Notes under the pieces: generated by a model | Told to the model about the DNA's origin: nothing | Seen by the model: the letters and a program-made list of their open reading frames with translations, nothing else | Databases searched by the model: none | Part shown: positions 22,651-31,860 of the stretch, piece after piece | Layout: each line of letters opens with the position of its first letter | Position numbering within the stretch: position 1 is the stretch's first letter | Program-made: the position numbers and the translations under genes | Assembly: GCA_030680175.1 (NCBI GenBank) | Contig: JAUXWO010000030.1 | Span: 1 to 64,000, forward strand | DNA length: 64,000 nucleotides | Direction of reading: 5' to 3' | Origin: Vicinamibacterales bacterium | GTDB taxonomy: Bacteria; Acidobacteriota; Vicinamibacteria; Vicinamibacterales; UBA2999

Positions 22651-24315
22651 ATGAATCGGCATTCGATCCAGGCGCGGGTGCTGCTGCTGCAGGGCGCCGG
22701 GTGGGTCGTGTCGCTGCTGCTCATCGCAGGCACGGGCTGGCTCAGCGTCACCGAGGTGCGGCGCCAGACGCGCGAGCAGCGCGGGCAGGTGGCCCGGCTC
22801 GTGGCGTCAGCGCTCGATCGCGGCCTTGCCGCCGATCTGTCGCAGGTCCAACGCCTCTCGGGCGCGCTCGACTTCCGGGTCGAGGACGGCGCGGCGGTCC
22901 CGGCGATGCTGCGGCCGCTCCTGCCGCGGATGCAGATCGTGCAGGCGCTCGCGGTGGTGGGCAGCGACGGGCGCGTGTACGCCAGCGAGCCGACGAGTTC
23001 CCCCGTCCCCGGCCTGACGGCAGGGGAGGTCCACGACGTGCTGGCCCATGGCCAGCCCGTGGTGCGGGCCCCCGGCGACGGGGATGTGGTGGCGGTCCTG
23101 GTACCGCTGCGCGATCGGTTCGGGGTGCCTGCGGCCGTCGCCGTGGCGCGCGTGTCTCGCGAGGCGCGCGGTGTGCGCGAGATCGTCGGGGCCTCGGGCG
23201 CGGCACTGTCGTCGCCGCCGTTTGCCGCCGGCGCCCTCGCGGCGCCGCTGGCGCTCCTGCCCTGGGGCGTGACGATCGGTGCCGAGGCCGCGGGCACCGA
23301 GGCCACGCTCACCACCATCCGCAATACGCTCCTCTGGCTGGTGCCCGTCCTCGTGGCGCTCGGGGCGCTCTTTGCGTGGGGGACGGCGTGGAGCGTGCGC
23401 CAGCCGGTGCTGCTGCTCACGGCGGCGGCCGAGCGCATGCGCTCGGGCGACCTCACGACCCCCGTGCCCATCCTCCCCGACGATGAAGTCGGACGCCTGG
23501 GGCTCGGGCTGGAGCACCTGCGCGAGACGCTGCACGCGTCGCTCCAGACCATCGCGCGCCATCACGAGGAACTCGAGCAGCGCGTGGCCGACCGCACGCG
23601 CGAGCTCGATCAGGCGTGCCGGCGTCTCAACGAGCGCGATCTGTGGCGGGCGCAGGTCCTGCGACGGGTCATCTCGGCCCAGGAAGATGAGCGGCGGCGC
23701 CTGGCCCGTGAACTCCACGACGACACCTGCCAGTCGCTGGCCGCCCTCTCCGTGAGCGCCGAGGCCGCCGTCGCGGATCTGGCGCCCGGCCCCGCGCGCG
23801 ACCGGCTCCTGTCGGTGAAGGCGCTCGTCGATGCCTCGCTCGCCGACCTGCACCGCGTGATCTACGATCTGCGGCCGTCCGTGCTCGACGACCTCGGACT
23901 CGTGCCGGCGATCCGGTGGCTGGTGTCGCACCGGTTCGCCCGCAGCTCCGTCGCCGTCCGGCTCGAGGTGGACGGCCTGGCCGAACGGCTGCCGCCCGAG
24001 GTGGAGACGGCCCTGTTCCGCGTCGTGCAGGAGGCGCTCACCAACATCGAGCGCCACGCGCACGCCGAGCACGTGCTCGTGCAGCTTTCGGCGGACGCCA
24101 GCGGGCTCCTCATCGAGATCGAGGACGACGGCATCGGGTTCGATCCGGCCAGCGTTGGGGCGCCGGCGCCGGGCGGGCGGGGGCTGGGGCTGCTGGGCCT
24201 TCGGGAGCGGGTTGAACTGCTGGGGGGGCGGTGCGAGGTGGATTCCACGCCGGGCCACGGCGCCCGCATTGTCGTGTCGGTGCCGCGCACCCACGGGGTC
24301 GAGGAGATGATCTGA
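22651..24315 (+). CDS. NarX-like sensor histidine kinase
   Basis: This 554-aa membrane kinase has TM1 (about 9-30), a periplasmic sensing region (about 31-220), TM2 (about 221-245) and a HAMP domain (about 246-300). A coiled coil ([20 protein letters not shown]) leads to a HisKA_3 dimerisation domain with the phospho-acceptor His in [13 protein letters not shown]. The HATPase has [23 protein letters not shown] and [21 protein letters not shown] 22651 is chosen (GTG 22645 is the alternative), with a site gggggag upstream. The longer upstream frame is only the repeat tract. It overlaps the response regulator and lies next to the multiheme cytochromes, suggesting respiratory control. Confidence 0.92.
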   Translation: MNRHSIQARVLLLQGAGWVVSLLLIAGTGWLSVTEVRRQTREQRGQVARLVASALDRGLAADLSQVQRLSGALDFRVEDGAAVPAMLRPLLPRMQIVQALAVVGSDGRVYASEPTSSPVPGLTAGEVHDVLAHGQPVVRAPGDGDVVAVLVPLRDRFGVPAAVAVARVSREARGVREIVGASGAALSSPPFAAGALAAPLALLPWGVTIGAEAAGTEATLTTIRNTLLWLVPVLVALGALFAWGTAWSVRQPVLLLTAAAERMRSGDLTTPVPILPDDEVGRLGLGLEHLRETLHASLQTIARHHEELEQRVADRTRELDQACRRLNERDLWRAQVLRRVISAQEDERRRLARELHDDTCQSLAALSVSAEAAVADLAPGPARDRLLSVKALVDASLADLHRVIYDLRPSVLDDLGLVPAIRWLVSHRFARSSVAVRLEVDGLAERLPPEVETALFRVVQEALTNIERHAHAEHVLVQLSADASGLLIEIEDDGIGFDPASVGAPAPGGRGLGLLGLRERVELLGGRCEVDSTPGHGARIVVSVPRTHGVEEMI

Positions 24316-24971
24316 TGGCGCCGATTCGTGTCCTGCTCGTCGACGACCATACGGTCCTGCGCGAGGGCCTGCGCGCGCTGCTGGCGGCCGCCCCGGATCT
24401 CGAGGTGGTGGGCGAGGCGTCGAGCGGCGAGGAGGGGATCGCGAAGTGCGCGGCGCTTGCGCCGCACGTGGTGGTGATGGATGTCGCCATGCCGGGCCTC
24501 GGCGGGCTGGAAGCGACGCTCGCCATCCGCCGCGCCCAGCCGGAGGTGCGGGTGCTCGTGCTCACGCAGCACGAGGATCCTGAGTACGTCCGGCGATTCC
24601 TGAAGGCGGGCGTTGCCGGCTACCTGCTGAAGCGGATGGCCGGCGCGGCGCTGGTCGGGGCGATCCGGTCTGCGGCGCGCGGCGGGCTGGTGCTCGACCC
24701 GGACGTGGCGCGATCGGCGATGGGCGATCCCGACGCGCCGCCGGCGGGCGAGGCCGCGCAGGGCTACGAGTCGCTGACGGACCGCGAGAAGCAGATCCTG
24801 AAGCTCGTCGCCGAAGGCCGCAGCAACAAGGAGGTGGCCGGTGTGCTGGACATCAGCGTGAAGACCGCGATGACGCATCGCGAGCACCTGATGCGCAAGC
24901 TCGACGTCCACAACCGCACCGAGCTCGTGCGGTTCGCGCTGCGGGCCGGCGTCATCCGCCTGGAGCCGTAG
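24315..24971 (+). CDS. NarL/FixJ-type response regulator
   Basis: This 218-aa protein has a receiver domain (1-118; VDDHTVLREGL, phospho-acceptor Asp in VVVMDVAMPG, conserved Lys in YLLKRMAG). A LuxR-type helix-turn-helix follows (about 150-215; LTDREKQILKLVAEGRSNKEVAGVLDIS). The ATG shares one base with the kinase stop (TGATG). It is the cognate partner of the kinase and probably regulates the cytochrome genes upstream and/or other respiratory genes. Confidence 0.95.
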   Translation: MAPIRVLLVDDHTVLREGLRALLAAAPDLEVVGEASSGEEGIAKCAALAPHVVVMDVAMPGLGGLEATLAIRRAQPEVRVLVLTQHEDPEYVRRFLKAGVAGYLLKRMAGAALVGAIRSAARGGLVLDPDVARSAMGDPDAPPAGEAAQGYESLTDREKQILKLVAEGRSNKEVAGVLDISVKTAMTHREHLMRKLDVHNRTELVRFALRAGVIRLEP

Positions 24972-24985
24972 AACGCCGGGGACGC

Positions 24986-25117
24986 ACAAACACGAAGGAC
25001 ACGAAGGCCACGAAGAACGCACGAAACATCTCAATTCAGGGATCCGGTTCCGATGTGGACCTGACGTGATCTTCCAAGCCTGTTCGCCTTCGTGGCCTTC
25101 GTGTCCTTCGTGTTTGT
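24986..25117. repeat. 132-bp element with inverted 'cacgaagg' ends
   Basis: Inverted 30-bp arms at 24986-25015 and 25088-25117 enclose a 72-bp core. A second copy with the same plan and a related core lies at 56941-57070. It is a candidate non-autonomous mobile or REP-type element; there is no ORF inside. No gene is supported between 24972 and 25225. Confidence 0.75.
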
Positions 25118-25141
25118 CCGTACGCGGCGTCGCAAGAGAAA

Positions 25142-25173
25142 GGGCCGCCGCCGGGTTTCCCCGACGGCGGCCC
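25142..25173. terminator. Bidirectional terminator hairpin
   Basis: gggccgccg (25142-25150) and cggcggccc (25165-25173) form a 9-bp GC stem. On the plus strand it is preceded by an A-rich stretch (gaagagaaa-like, 25131-25141). It sits between two convergent genes, the response regulator and the TonB receptor. Confidence 0.6.
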
Positions 25174-25186
25174 CTGTGTGCCGAAA

Positions 25187-25225
25187 GCCGACAGCCGACA
25201 GCTGAAAGCTGACAGCCGACAGCCG
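25187..25225. repeat. Heptanucleotide array at the TonB receptor stop
   Basis: 7-base units gccgaca, gccgaca, gctgaaa, gctgaca and gccgaca, plus a partial unit, abut the stop codon of the TonB receptor (25226). Confidence 0.85.
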
Positions 25226-28200
25226 TTAGAATTCGTAGCGCAGGGCGAACTGCATGCAGCGGCCGGCCTGGCCGTCGCACGTCGCCATCGTCTGCTCGTA
25301 GCGCCCGAACCCGGCGCGGTCGGGGAACATCGTGATGCCGGCCACGTTGAAGCGGGCCGTGTTGGTCACGTTGAAGACATCCCAGCGGATGCGGAGGCGC
25401 TGGTTGGCCCAGGGCAGGCGGATGCCCTTGCTCAGGCTGGCGTCGATGACGAAGTACCCGTCGCCGCGCAGCACGTTGCGGATGCCCACCTCGCCCGGCA
25501 GGGCGTTGCGGAAGTAGGTGAGGGCATCGGTGGGGTCGGCAAACGGGCTCGGACGGCCGTCCACCACGTCGCGCGTCGTCGCGGTCGCCGGCAGGCGGTT
25601 CGGGTCCACCAGCATGGCGTTCCCCTGCAGGTTCCAGTTCGTGGCCCAGCAGGAGCGGCAGTTGTAGACGTTGAACGGGAAGCCGCTCGTCCAGCGCATC
25701 AGGCCGGCCAGCGACCAGTCGCCGATGATCGTATTCACGGCGTTCGAGGCCCCGCTGCCGAAGCGGCGGTCCTGGCCGAACGGCAGGTCGGCGATCCAGT
25801 TGAGGTTCACCTGGTGGCGGACGTCGAAGTCCGAGTTGCCGTAGTTGGAGTCGGGATCCCAGGAGTTGACCAGGAAGCCGCTGTAGCCGCCGGCGGCGAA
25901 GTTGCCGAACGCGCTGCCGCGCTCCACCTGCGAGCCGAGATCCTTCGACTGCGACAGGGTGTAGTTGACGTCGTACTGGAAGCCCTGGCTGAAGCGCTTG
26001 CGCAGCGACACCTGCAGGGAGTGGTAGTTCGAGCGCCCGATGGAGCTCAACGCGGCCAGCGAGTCGTACTGGCGGTTGAAGTAGGCATAGGGGCCGAACT
26101 TGCTGCACGACGGCACGCAGAGCTGGTCCATCAGCCAGAGCGAGGTGATGTAGTCAGGGCCGTCCAGTTCGAAACGGCGCGCGATCTCCTGCGTGGCGGT
26201 CAACCCGCGCCCGCCTGCCCCGGCCGCACCCGGGAACATGTTCTCCCAGTACGGCATCGGCGCCACCTGCCTGAAGTCGCCGCCGGCGGCCTGCGTGGCG
26301 CGGATGATGGTCTGCGCCGCCGTGAAGTAGTCCATGCCCGACGCGGTGTCGACCAGGTTCATCGGCATCGCGAGGTCGCGGCGCACGAGGAGGTCGCGGC
26401 CGAAGCGGCCGACGTAGCCCGCCTCGATGCTGTAGTCGCGGCCGAACTCACGCGACAGCACGAAGCTCGCCATGTGCGCCGACGGCGTCGTGATGGTGTC
26501 GTCGACGCTCGACGTGATGATGCCGGCCTCGAGCGGCGGCGTCTGCGGGAAGCCGCCCGCGGGCGCCGTCGGGACCGTCGGCGGCATGCGGCCGAGCTCG
26601 GTGAAGCGCACGGCCGGATTGGTCTCGTACGGGCCACCGAACGGGCTGCTGATCGTCGTGGACATGCCGAAGGCGAAGCCCGAGTCGAAGTTGGTCGCCA
26701 GCCCCTGGCCGAGGCGGTCGAAGACCTTCGAGTAGCCGCCGCGGACGACGAGGCGGCCGCCGCCGGCGATGGCGCCGAGGATGCCTTCCTCGGCCTGCGG
26801 CGTCCACGCAAACGAGACGCGCGGCGCGATGTTGTTCTTGTCCCAGTCGTAGAAGCCGCGCCGGTTGTTCTTCGGGCCGGCGAGGTCGAACTGGACGACC
26901 GGGGTGGACGCGTTGTCCGGGATGCCGCGGGCCGCGTTCTCGCCGCGCTGCTTGAACCACTCGCCCATGCTGACGTTCGGCGCCACCTGGAGGCCATTGA
27001 CCTCGTAGGGCGGGGAGTACAGCCCGTAGCGGACCCCGGCCGTGACGGTGAAGGTGCGGCCCACCTGCCAGGAATCCTGCAGGTAGATCTCGTACTCGTC
27101 GGCCGCGTAGCGGCGCTCAATGGGCGTGCCGATCGGGATCAGGTTGCCCTCGCGGTCGTAGTTGGCGCGCAGCGTGGACTGCGACAGCACCCCCAGGATG
27201 TTGAGCCACGCGTCGGCGTAGCCGGCCGCGCCGGCGCCGGCGACCGCCGGGACCGCGAGGCAGGCCGGCGACGTGCAGTTGGCGCTGCCCGGCATGTTGT
27301 TCCGCCCGACGCCCGCCACCCACGACGGGTTGACGGTGGCGCTCAGGTAGGACCCGCTGTCACGCGTGCTCGGAATGCGCGTGAAGCGCAGGTTCGTGCC
27401 GAGCTTGATCGAGTGCGTCCCCCGCAGCCACGTCAGGTCGTTGACGATGTTGTGGGTGGGCGTTTCGCGCGTGTTGGTGAACGTGGCGCCCGCCGCATCG
27501 AACGGATCGATGAACCGGAAGATGGTGTAGTCGCCCTTCGTCTGGCCGATGTTGCCGGTGTCGATGCGGGTCAGGCCATAGCGGAAGCTGTTGATCATGC
27601 TCGCGCTGAGCACCGCGTCGTGCCCGACGGCGAAGCCGAAGTTGTTGAACACGGTCGAACTGCGCGGGTCCCCACCGGGGAACTGCGGCGCGCCGGCGAT
27701 GGTGTCGTCCTGCAGGTTGAAGCGCCCGAAGAACTGGTGGCTGTCCGACGCCTTGAAGTCGAGGCGGCCGATGTAGGTGTAGAACTCGTTCTCGATCGGC
27801 GCCGCGAACCGGAAGTCCATGATGTTCTGGCCGTCGAGTCCGGGGCTGTTCGGCGAGGGGTAGCCCTTGAAGTAGTTCGACGCCGCGATGCTCGGGCCGA
27901 TGCCCAGCGGGTCGAGGGCCGCGATCTGCGCCGGCGACAGGCCATACCAGCCCGATGGCACGGCGTGGCTCGTGCTGAGGCCCTGGACGCTGCCGCCGGG
28001 GCAGGCCGCCGCGCTCGCGCAGCGGTACATCAGCACGCCGTCACGGAACGAGTTCGAGGGGACCGCTCGGACGACGGGCGTCTCGCTCTGCTCGCGCAGC
28101 ATCTCGACGTTGCCGAAGAAGAACATGCGGTTGCGCCGGACCGGGCCGCCGAACGAGCCGCCGAAGATGTCCTTGTCGAGTTTCGGCGCCTTGCTCTCCT

Positions 28201-29071
28201 GGCCCGATGCGAGCTGCGACAGCTTCAGGAAGTACTCGTTGCTCGACGTCGCCGTGCGGCGGAACGTCCAGTAGGTCGAGCCGGTGAACGCGTTGGTGCC
28301 GCTGCGCGTGACGAGCGAGACCTGCGGGCCGCTGGACCGCCCGGCTTCCGCGCCGTAGTTGCTCGTGCTGACGCGGAACTCCTGCAGGGCTTCCTGCGTC
28401 ATGCGCACGGCGGAGGTGAAGGCCGACTGCAGCTGCGGGTCGTTCACGTCGATGCCGTCGAGCGTGACGTTCTGCTGGTCGGCGCGCGCGCCGCTCACCG
28501 AGCCGTAGCGCGAATCGATCGTCCCTGTGCTCGACAGCTGCGCGGCCGTCTGCGGGATGAAGAGGGTGCCGGGCTGCAGCGAGAGGAGGTGCACGACGTT
28601 CTGCGCCTCGACCGGCAGCTGCCGGATCTGCTCCTGGCTGAGCGCGTTGCCGAGGCTGCCGTCCGTGGTGTTGACGAGCGGCGTCTCCGCCTGCACCGTC
28701 ACCGTCTCGGCGAGCGTCCCGACCTCGAGCCTCAGGTCACCGCGTGTCGTCGAGTCGACGCGCAGCGTCACGCCCTCGAGGCGCGCGGAGCGGAAACCCG
28801 AGAGCTCCGCGGTCAGGTTGTAGTTGCCAGGCGGGAGCGCGCCCATCTGGTAGATGCCGGACTCGTTCGTCACGGTCGTACGGGTCGCCCCGGTGGCCGT
28901 GTTGGTGATGACGACGGTCACGCCGGGCATCACCGAGTTCTGCTCGTCAACCACGCGGCCCGTGATCGCCGCGGTGCCGCCGGACTGCGCCCACGCGATC
29001 GGCGCGGCAAGAAGCACAAAGACACACGAGACCCACCAAGTGCGGAGTCGTCCTCGCATCGAGTTCACCAT
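25226..29071 (-). CDS. TonB-dependent receptor with carboxypeptidase-regulatory domain
   Basis: This ~1281-aa outer-membrane protein starts with a signal peptide (WWVSCVFVLLAAPIAWAQ). A CarboxypepD_reg-like beta-sandwich (about 30-110; ITGRVVDEQNSVMPGVTVVI and GIYQMGALPPGNYNL) and a plug domain (about 120-230; LPVEAQNVVHLLSLQPG) follow, then a very large barrel ending in the aromatic signature QFALRYEF. This is the SusC/OmpA-like 'TonB receptor' type that is expanded in Acidobacteriota, where ligands are usually unknown. ATG 29071 or GTG 29068 follow a cggaggtgg site. It stands alone, with no SusD partner or TonB genes nearby. Confidence 0.9.
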   Translation of the reverse strand: MVNSMRGRLRTWWVSCVFVLLAAPIAWAQSGGTAAITGRVVDEQNSVMPGVTVVITNTATGATRTTVTNESGIYQMGALPPGNYNLTAELSGFRSARLEGVTLRVDSTTRGDLRLEVGTLAETVTVQAETPLVNTTDGSLGNALSQEQIRQLPVEAQNVVHLLSLQPGTLFIPQTAAQLSSTGTIDSRYGSVSGARADQQNVTLDGIDVNDPQLQSAFTSAVRMTQEALQEFRVSTSNYGAEAGRSSGPQVSLVTRSGTNAFTGSTYWTFRRTATSSNEYFLKLSQLASGQESKAPKLDKDIFGGSFGGPVRRNRMFFFGNVEMLREQSETPVVRAVPSNSFRDGVLMYRCASAAACPGGSVQGLSTSHAVPSGWYGLSPAQIAALDPLGIGPSIAASNYFKGYPSPNSPGLDGQNIMDFRFAAPIENEFYTYIGRLDFKASDSHQFFGRFNLQDDTIAGAPQFPGGDPRSSTVFNNFGFAVGHDAVLSASMINSFRYGLTRIDTGNIGQTKGDYTIFRFIDPFDAAGATFTNTRETPTHNIVNDLTWLRGTHSIKLGTNLRFTRIPSTRDSGSYLSATVNPSWVAGVGRNNMPGSANCTSPACLAVPAVAGAGAAGYADAWLNILGVLSQSTLRANYDREGNLIPIGTPIERRYAADEYEIYLQDSWQVGRTFTVTAGVRYGLYSPPYEVNGLQVAPNVSMGEWFKQRGENAARGIPDNASTPVVQFDLAGPKNNRRGFYDWDKNNIAPRVSFAWTPQAEEGILGAIAGGGRLVVRGGYSKVFDRLGQGLATNFDSGFAFGMSTTISSPFGGPYETNPAVRFTELGRMPPTVPTAPAGGFPQTPPLEAGIITSSVDDTITTPSAHMASFVLSREFGRDYSIEAGYVGRFGRDLLVRRDLAMPMNLVDTASGMDYFTAAQTIIRATQAAGGDFRQVAPMPYWENMFPGAAGAGGRGLTATQEIARRFELDGPDYITSLWLMDQLCVPSCSKFGPYAYFNRQYDSLAALSSIGRSNYHSLQVSLRKRFSQGFQYDVNYTLSQSKDLGSQVERGSAFGNFAAGGYSGFLVNSWDPDSNYGNSDFDVRHQVNLNWIADLPFGQDRRFGSGASNAVNTIIGDWSLAGLMRWTSGFPFNVYNCRSCWATNWNLQGNAMLVDPNRLPATATTRDVVDGRPSPFADPTDALTYFRNALPGEVGIRNVLRGDGYFVIDASLSKGIRLPWANQRLRIRWDVFNVTNTARFNVAGITMFPDRAGFGRYEQTMATCDGQAGRCMQFALRYEF

Positions 29072-29248
29072 CCACCTCCGTAAAGGCCCACCGGGTTGAG
29101 GGGCCCTACAAAAACCGGACGCCCGGAATCGAATCCCCCCCGCAGGGTGTGACGCGCGGGTAAATTCTCCGGCTTTTGTATGCTTCAGGCCGCGACAAGT
29201 CAAGGGATTACCGGGATCGTCGGCGGCTTCGGTGGGACGACGAGTCTG

Positions 29249-29283
29249 GGAGGGAGGGGGCGTCGGGGAGCGGGGGGAGGGGG
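29249..29283 (+). other. G-quadruplex-prone G-rich tract
   Basis: Five or more runs of 3-6 G (gggagggaggggg, then gggg, gggggg and ggggg) are separated by loops of 1-5 bases. This fits the simple G-quadruplex pattern on the plus strand. It abuts a 60-bp hairpin (29285-29344). Confidence 0.65.
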
Positions 29284-29284
29284 T

Positions 29285-29344
29285 CAGGTCATGAATCGTG
29301 AACGCGGGCCCCGTTCAGATCCCGCGTTCGCGATTCATGACCTG
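29285..29344. terminator. 24-bp-stem hairpin over the DinB-like gene's end
   Basis: 29285-29308 and 29321-29344 pair over 24 bp with a single G-U or C-A mismatch and a 12-base loop. The right arm contains the stop codon of the minus-strand DinB-like gene. It could end transcription of that gene, or it could be an insertion remnant. Confidence 0.55.
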
Positions 29345-29835
29345 CCCCCCCGCACCTGTCGTGTGTGGTGCCGGGTGTGGATGCGGTGGAACCGCCGCCA
29401 GTCCTGCACGGAGAATGCACCGAGGATTGGGTGATTAACCAATTTCTGGCTGGACCCAAAGCGGGCCGCGGCAGCGTCGAGCACCAGATCGAGCCGTTCG
29501 AGGCCGGCCCCCGCCCGCGCCAGCGCCTCCTCGAGCGTCACGCCCTGCGGCACGACATGCTTCGGGGCCTCGCGGCCCGTCGGGAAGTACCCGAGGTTGA
29601 CGATGATCAGCTTGAAGAGGCGCTGGGTGGGGGAGGGCGGCGTGGCCCGGGGCACCCCGGTGTCGAGCACCCGCTCCATGCCCTTGACGGTACCCTCGTA
29701 GGCCAGCGCGAGATGCTCGACGATCTCGGCGACGGACCACTTCCCCGCAGCCGGCCGGACGGCCGCCGCCGCCGGGTCGAGCCCGGCGACGGCGTCGTCG
29801 AGGAGCCGCCGTGTGTCGGCGAGCAGGGGGTGCAT
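29335..29835 (-). CDS. DinB-like (DUF1569-type) protein
   Basis: This 166-aa four-helix-bundle protein has the DinB/YfiT metal-ligand histidines: SVAEIVEHLALAYEG (first His) and HRIHTRHHTRQV (His pair near the C-terminus), plus the family phrase NHPILGAFSVQDWRRFHRIH. Members include thiol-dependent transferases such as mycothiol or bacillithiol transferases, and many of unknown reaction. Its C-terminus (RGGRS) is encoded within a large palindrome, so the true end may have been altered by that sequence. It is preceded by a DUF2911 gene on the same strand, 10 bp away. Confidence 0.82.
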   Translation of the reverse strand: MHPLLADTRRLLDDAVAGLDPAAAAVRPAAGKWSVAEIVEHLALAYEGTVKGMERVLDTGVPRATPPSPTQRLFKLIIVNLGYFPTGREAPKHVVPQGVTLEEALARAGAGLERLDLVLDAAAARFGSSQKLVNHPILGAFSVQDWRRFHRIHTRHHTRQVRGGRS

Positions 29836-29845
29836 GCGCGCCCTC

Positions 29846-30388
29846 TTACATCACCGAGAACGGCACCGTCATCTTGACGGTGTCCCACGTCATGACGAGC
29901 ATCCCGCCCTTGCCGGCGGGGTTCTTCTCGATCGCGATCGTGAACTGCTCGACGGCGGCCGGGAGCGTCTCGACGCGCATGTCGACGCGCGACAGGTCCT
30001 GCTTCTCGTCGTAGGCCGTGCCCCACTGGCCCGTCTGCTTGTTGAGGATGAGCTTCCAGGGGCCGGTCTGCGACGCCAGCGTCCACAGCGTCACCGAACC
30101 CGCGGAGACATGCGCCGGCCCGAACATCAGGTCGCGGCTCGTCTGGAGCGTCGTGGCCTCGTCGGCGCCCGTCCGCCACACCTTGTCATAGGGGATGAGC
30201 CCGCCGGCGACCTGGCGGCCCTTCATGTACGGACGCCCGTACGTGATGCTGATCGTCGCGCCGTCAATCTCGGCCGTCACCGTCTCGTGCGGGGAGGCGC
30301 GCTGGCGCTCCTGAGCGTGGGCGATCGAGCCGGCGGCGCCGGCAAGCGCCAGGGTGAGGACACAGACAGCCATACCGCGAATCGTCAT
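29846..30388 (-). CDS. DUF2911 secreted protein
   Basis: This 180-aa protein has an N-terminal signal peptide (MAVCVLTLALAGAAGSIAHAQ region) and a DUF2911 beta domain: ISITYGRPYMKGRQVAGG, PYDKVWRTGADEATTL and GTAYDEKQDLSRVDM. DUF2911 proteins are common in Bacteroidota and Acidobacteriota; the function is not known. ATG 30388 is chosen because aaggagtcctc precedes it; a longer open frame reaches 30442. The DinB-like gene follows 10 bp downstream and is probably co-transcribed. Confidence 0.85.
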   Translation of the reverse strand: MTIRGMAVCVLTLALAGAAGSIAHAQERQRASPHETVTAEIDGATISITYGRPYMKGRQVAGGLIPYDKVWRTGADEATTLQTSRDLMFGPAHVSAGSVTLWTLASQTGPWKLILNKQTGQWGTAYDEKQDLSRVDMRVETLPAAVEQFTIAIEKNPAGKGGMLVMTWDTVKMTVPFSVM

Positions 30389-30515
30389 GAGGACTCCTTG
30401 TGGGGAACACGCCCCGGGCCGGCAGAGCCGGCCAGGGGGCAAACCTTATGACTATAGCAAAGGGGTGTGCAGAATACCGCGTCTGCCCGGGGCGGATTCG
30501 GCGCATAATCAGCCC

Positions 30516-30887
30516 GTGATTCCCGCAGCCTCTCCCGTCATCCTGGTGGTCGAGGACGACTCCTCCGTTCGCCAGCCGCTGGTCAAGTTCCTCGAGATGC
30601 GCCAGTTCACCGTCGTCACCGCCGAGACGGCCGACGAAGGGCTCGATGCGATCCGCACGCGCAAGCCCGCCGCGGCCATCGTCGACCTGCGGCTGCGACG
30701 GGGATCGGGGCGCGAGGTGGTGGTGTCGATCCCGCCGGAGGTCCCGGTGATCATCTTCTCGGGGCTTCGGGCGGAGTCGGCGGACCTCGAGACCGTGCGG
30801 CCCAACACGCGCCTCGTCGAGAAGCCCTACTCGCTCGTCATGTTGATGGACATGCTCGAGGAGATGATCGAGGCCGCCAAGGCCTGA
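30516..30887 (+). CDS. Stand-alone receiver domain
   Basis: This 123-aa single receiver domain has VVEDDSSVRQPLVKFLEMR, phospho-acceptor Asp in AAIVDLRLRRGSG, Ser in IIFSGLRAESAD and Lys in LVEKPYSLVML. It has no output domain. GTG 30516 is the only start that fits the conserved beginning. Such proteins work by phosphotransfer or protein contact. The kinase is not adjacent. The RLRRGSGRE acidic-patch variant resembles ActR/PrrA-type receivers. Confidence 0.85.
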   Translation: MIPAASPVILVVEDDSSVRQPLVKFLEMRQFTVVTAETADEGLDAIRTRKPAAAIVDLRLRRGSGREVVVSIPPEVPVIIFSGLRAESADLETVRPNTRLVEKPYSLVMLMDMLEEMIEAAKA

Positions 30888-30903
30888 TCCAGGCGCCGCC
30901 CGG

Positions 30904-31812
30904 CTAGAGAATCTCCTTGCCGAGCGCCGAGAGCGCGAGCTCCGTCGCGAGTTCCGCCGTGACGTTGCGGATGTCCAGCGCCGGGTTCACCTCGACGAGG
31001 TCCAGCGACGTCAGGCGTCCCGAGTCGTTCACCAGTTCCAGCACCATGTGGGCCTCGCGGTAGTCGAGTCCGCCCTTGACGGGCGTGCCGACGCCGGGCG
31101 CGATCGTCGGGTCGCACACGTCGAGGTCGAACGACACGTGAATGCCCCCGGTGCCGGCCCCGGCCAGCGCCACCGCGCGTTCGATCACCTCCGCGATGCC
31201 CAGCCGGTCGATGTCCTTCATCGTGAAGGTGTGCACGCCGGCCGCCTTCACGATCTCGCGTTCGCGGTCGTCGAGATTCCGGATCCCGACGAGCACCACG
31301 TGCTCGGGCCGCACCGCCGGCGTGAACCCGGCCAGCCCCGCCAGCTCCGCCGGCTCCGTGCCGAGCAGCGCCGCGAGCGGCATGCCGTGCACGTTGCCCG
31401 ACAGCGACGTCGCGGGCGTGTTCATGTCGGCGTGGGCGTCCACCCAGATGATCCCGAGCTGCTCGCCGCGCGCGCGATGAAACGCAGCGGCCGCCGCCGC
31501 CGACCCGGCCGCCACGCTATGGTCTCCGCCCAGGACGATGGGGAGCGCGCCGGCGTCGAGGGACGCACGGGTGGTCTCGTAGAGCGTGCGGCACACGCGG
31601 GCGATGTCGTCGATGTACCGCTTGTGCTCGTCGCCCGGTCCCTTGGTCTCGGGAATCGGGGTGGGGATGTCGCCGAGATCCGTCACCTCGAGGCCGAGGC
31701 CGCGGATCTGCTCGCGGATGCCCGCAATGCGAATCGCCGACGGCCCCATGTCCACGCCGCGCCGGTTGCCGCCGAGGTCGAGGGGAACACCAATCAGATG
31801 AACAGGCTGCAT
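30904..31812 (-). CDS. rocF: Arginase (ureohydrolase)
   Basis: This 302-aa cytosolic enzyme hydrolyses arginine to ornithine and urea. The Mn-binding motifs are all present: GGDHSVAAGS (about 96-105), WVDAHADMNTP (about 122-132) and SFDLDVCDP (about 226-234). The N-terminus reads IGVPLDLGGNRRGVDMGPSAIR, as in true arginases rather than agmatinases. ATG 31812 is chosen; the longer open frame upstream is shadow. It follows hemG by 41 bp and may share its transcript, although the pathways differ. Confidence 0.92.
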   Translation of the reverse strand: MQPVHLIGVPLDLGGNRRGVDMGPSAIRIAGIREQIRGLGLEVTDLGDIPTPIPETKGPGDEHKRYIDDIARVCRTLYETTRASLDAGALPIVLGGDHSVAAGSAAAAAAFHRARGEQLGIIWVDAHADMNTPATSLSGNVHGMPLAALLGTEPAELAGLAGFTPAVRPEHVVLVGIRNLDDREREIVKAAGVHTFTMKDIDRLGIAEVIERAVALAGAGTGGIHVSFDLDVCDPTIAPGVGTPVKGGLDYREAHMVLELVNDSGRLTSLDLVEVNPALDIRNVTAELATELALSALGKEIL

Positions 31813-31823
31813 GATGGAATCCT

Positions 31824-31860
31824 GGCAATTCGCAATTCGCAATTCGCAATTCGCTATTCG
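31824..31860. repeat. Heptanucleotide array at the hemG stop
   Basis: gcaattc repeats four times and ends in gctattc, a degenerate unit that contains the hemG stop codon (31854-31856). It fills the 41-bp gap to the arginase gene. Confidence 0.9.

Noticed and set aside
25178-29083. 1301-aa ORF on the plus strand
   Set aside because: It is antisense to the TonB receptor, which has strong family motifs. Long antisense frames are common at this GC content.
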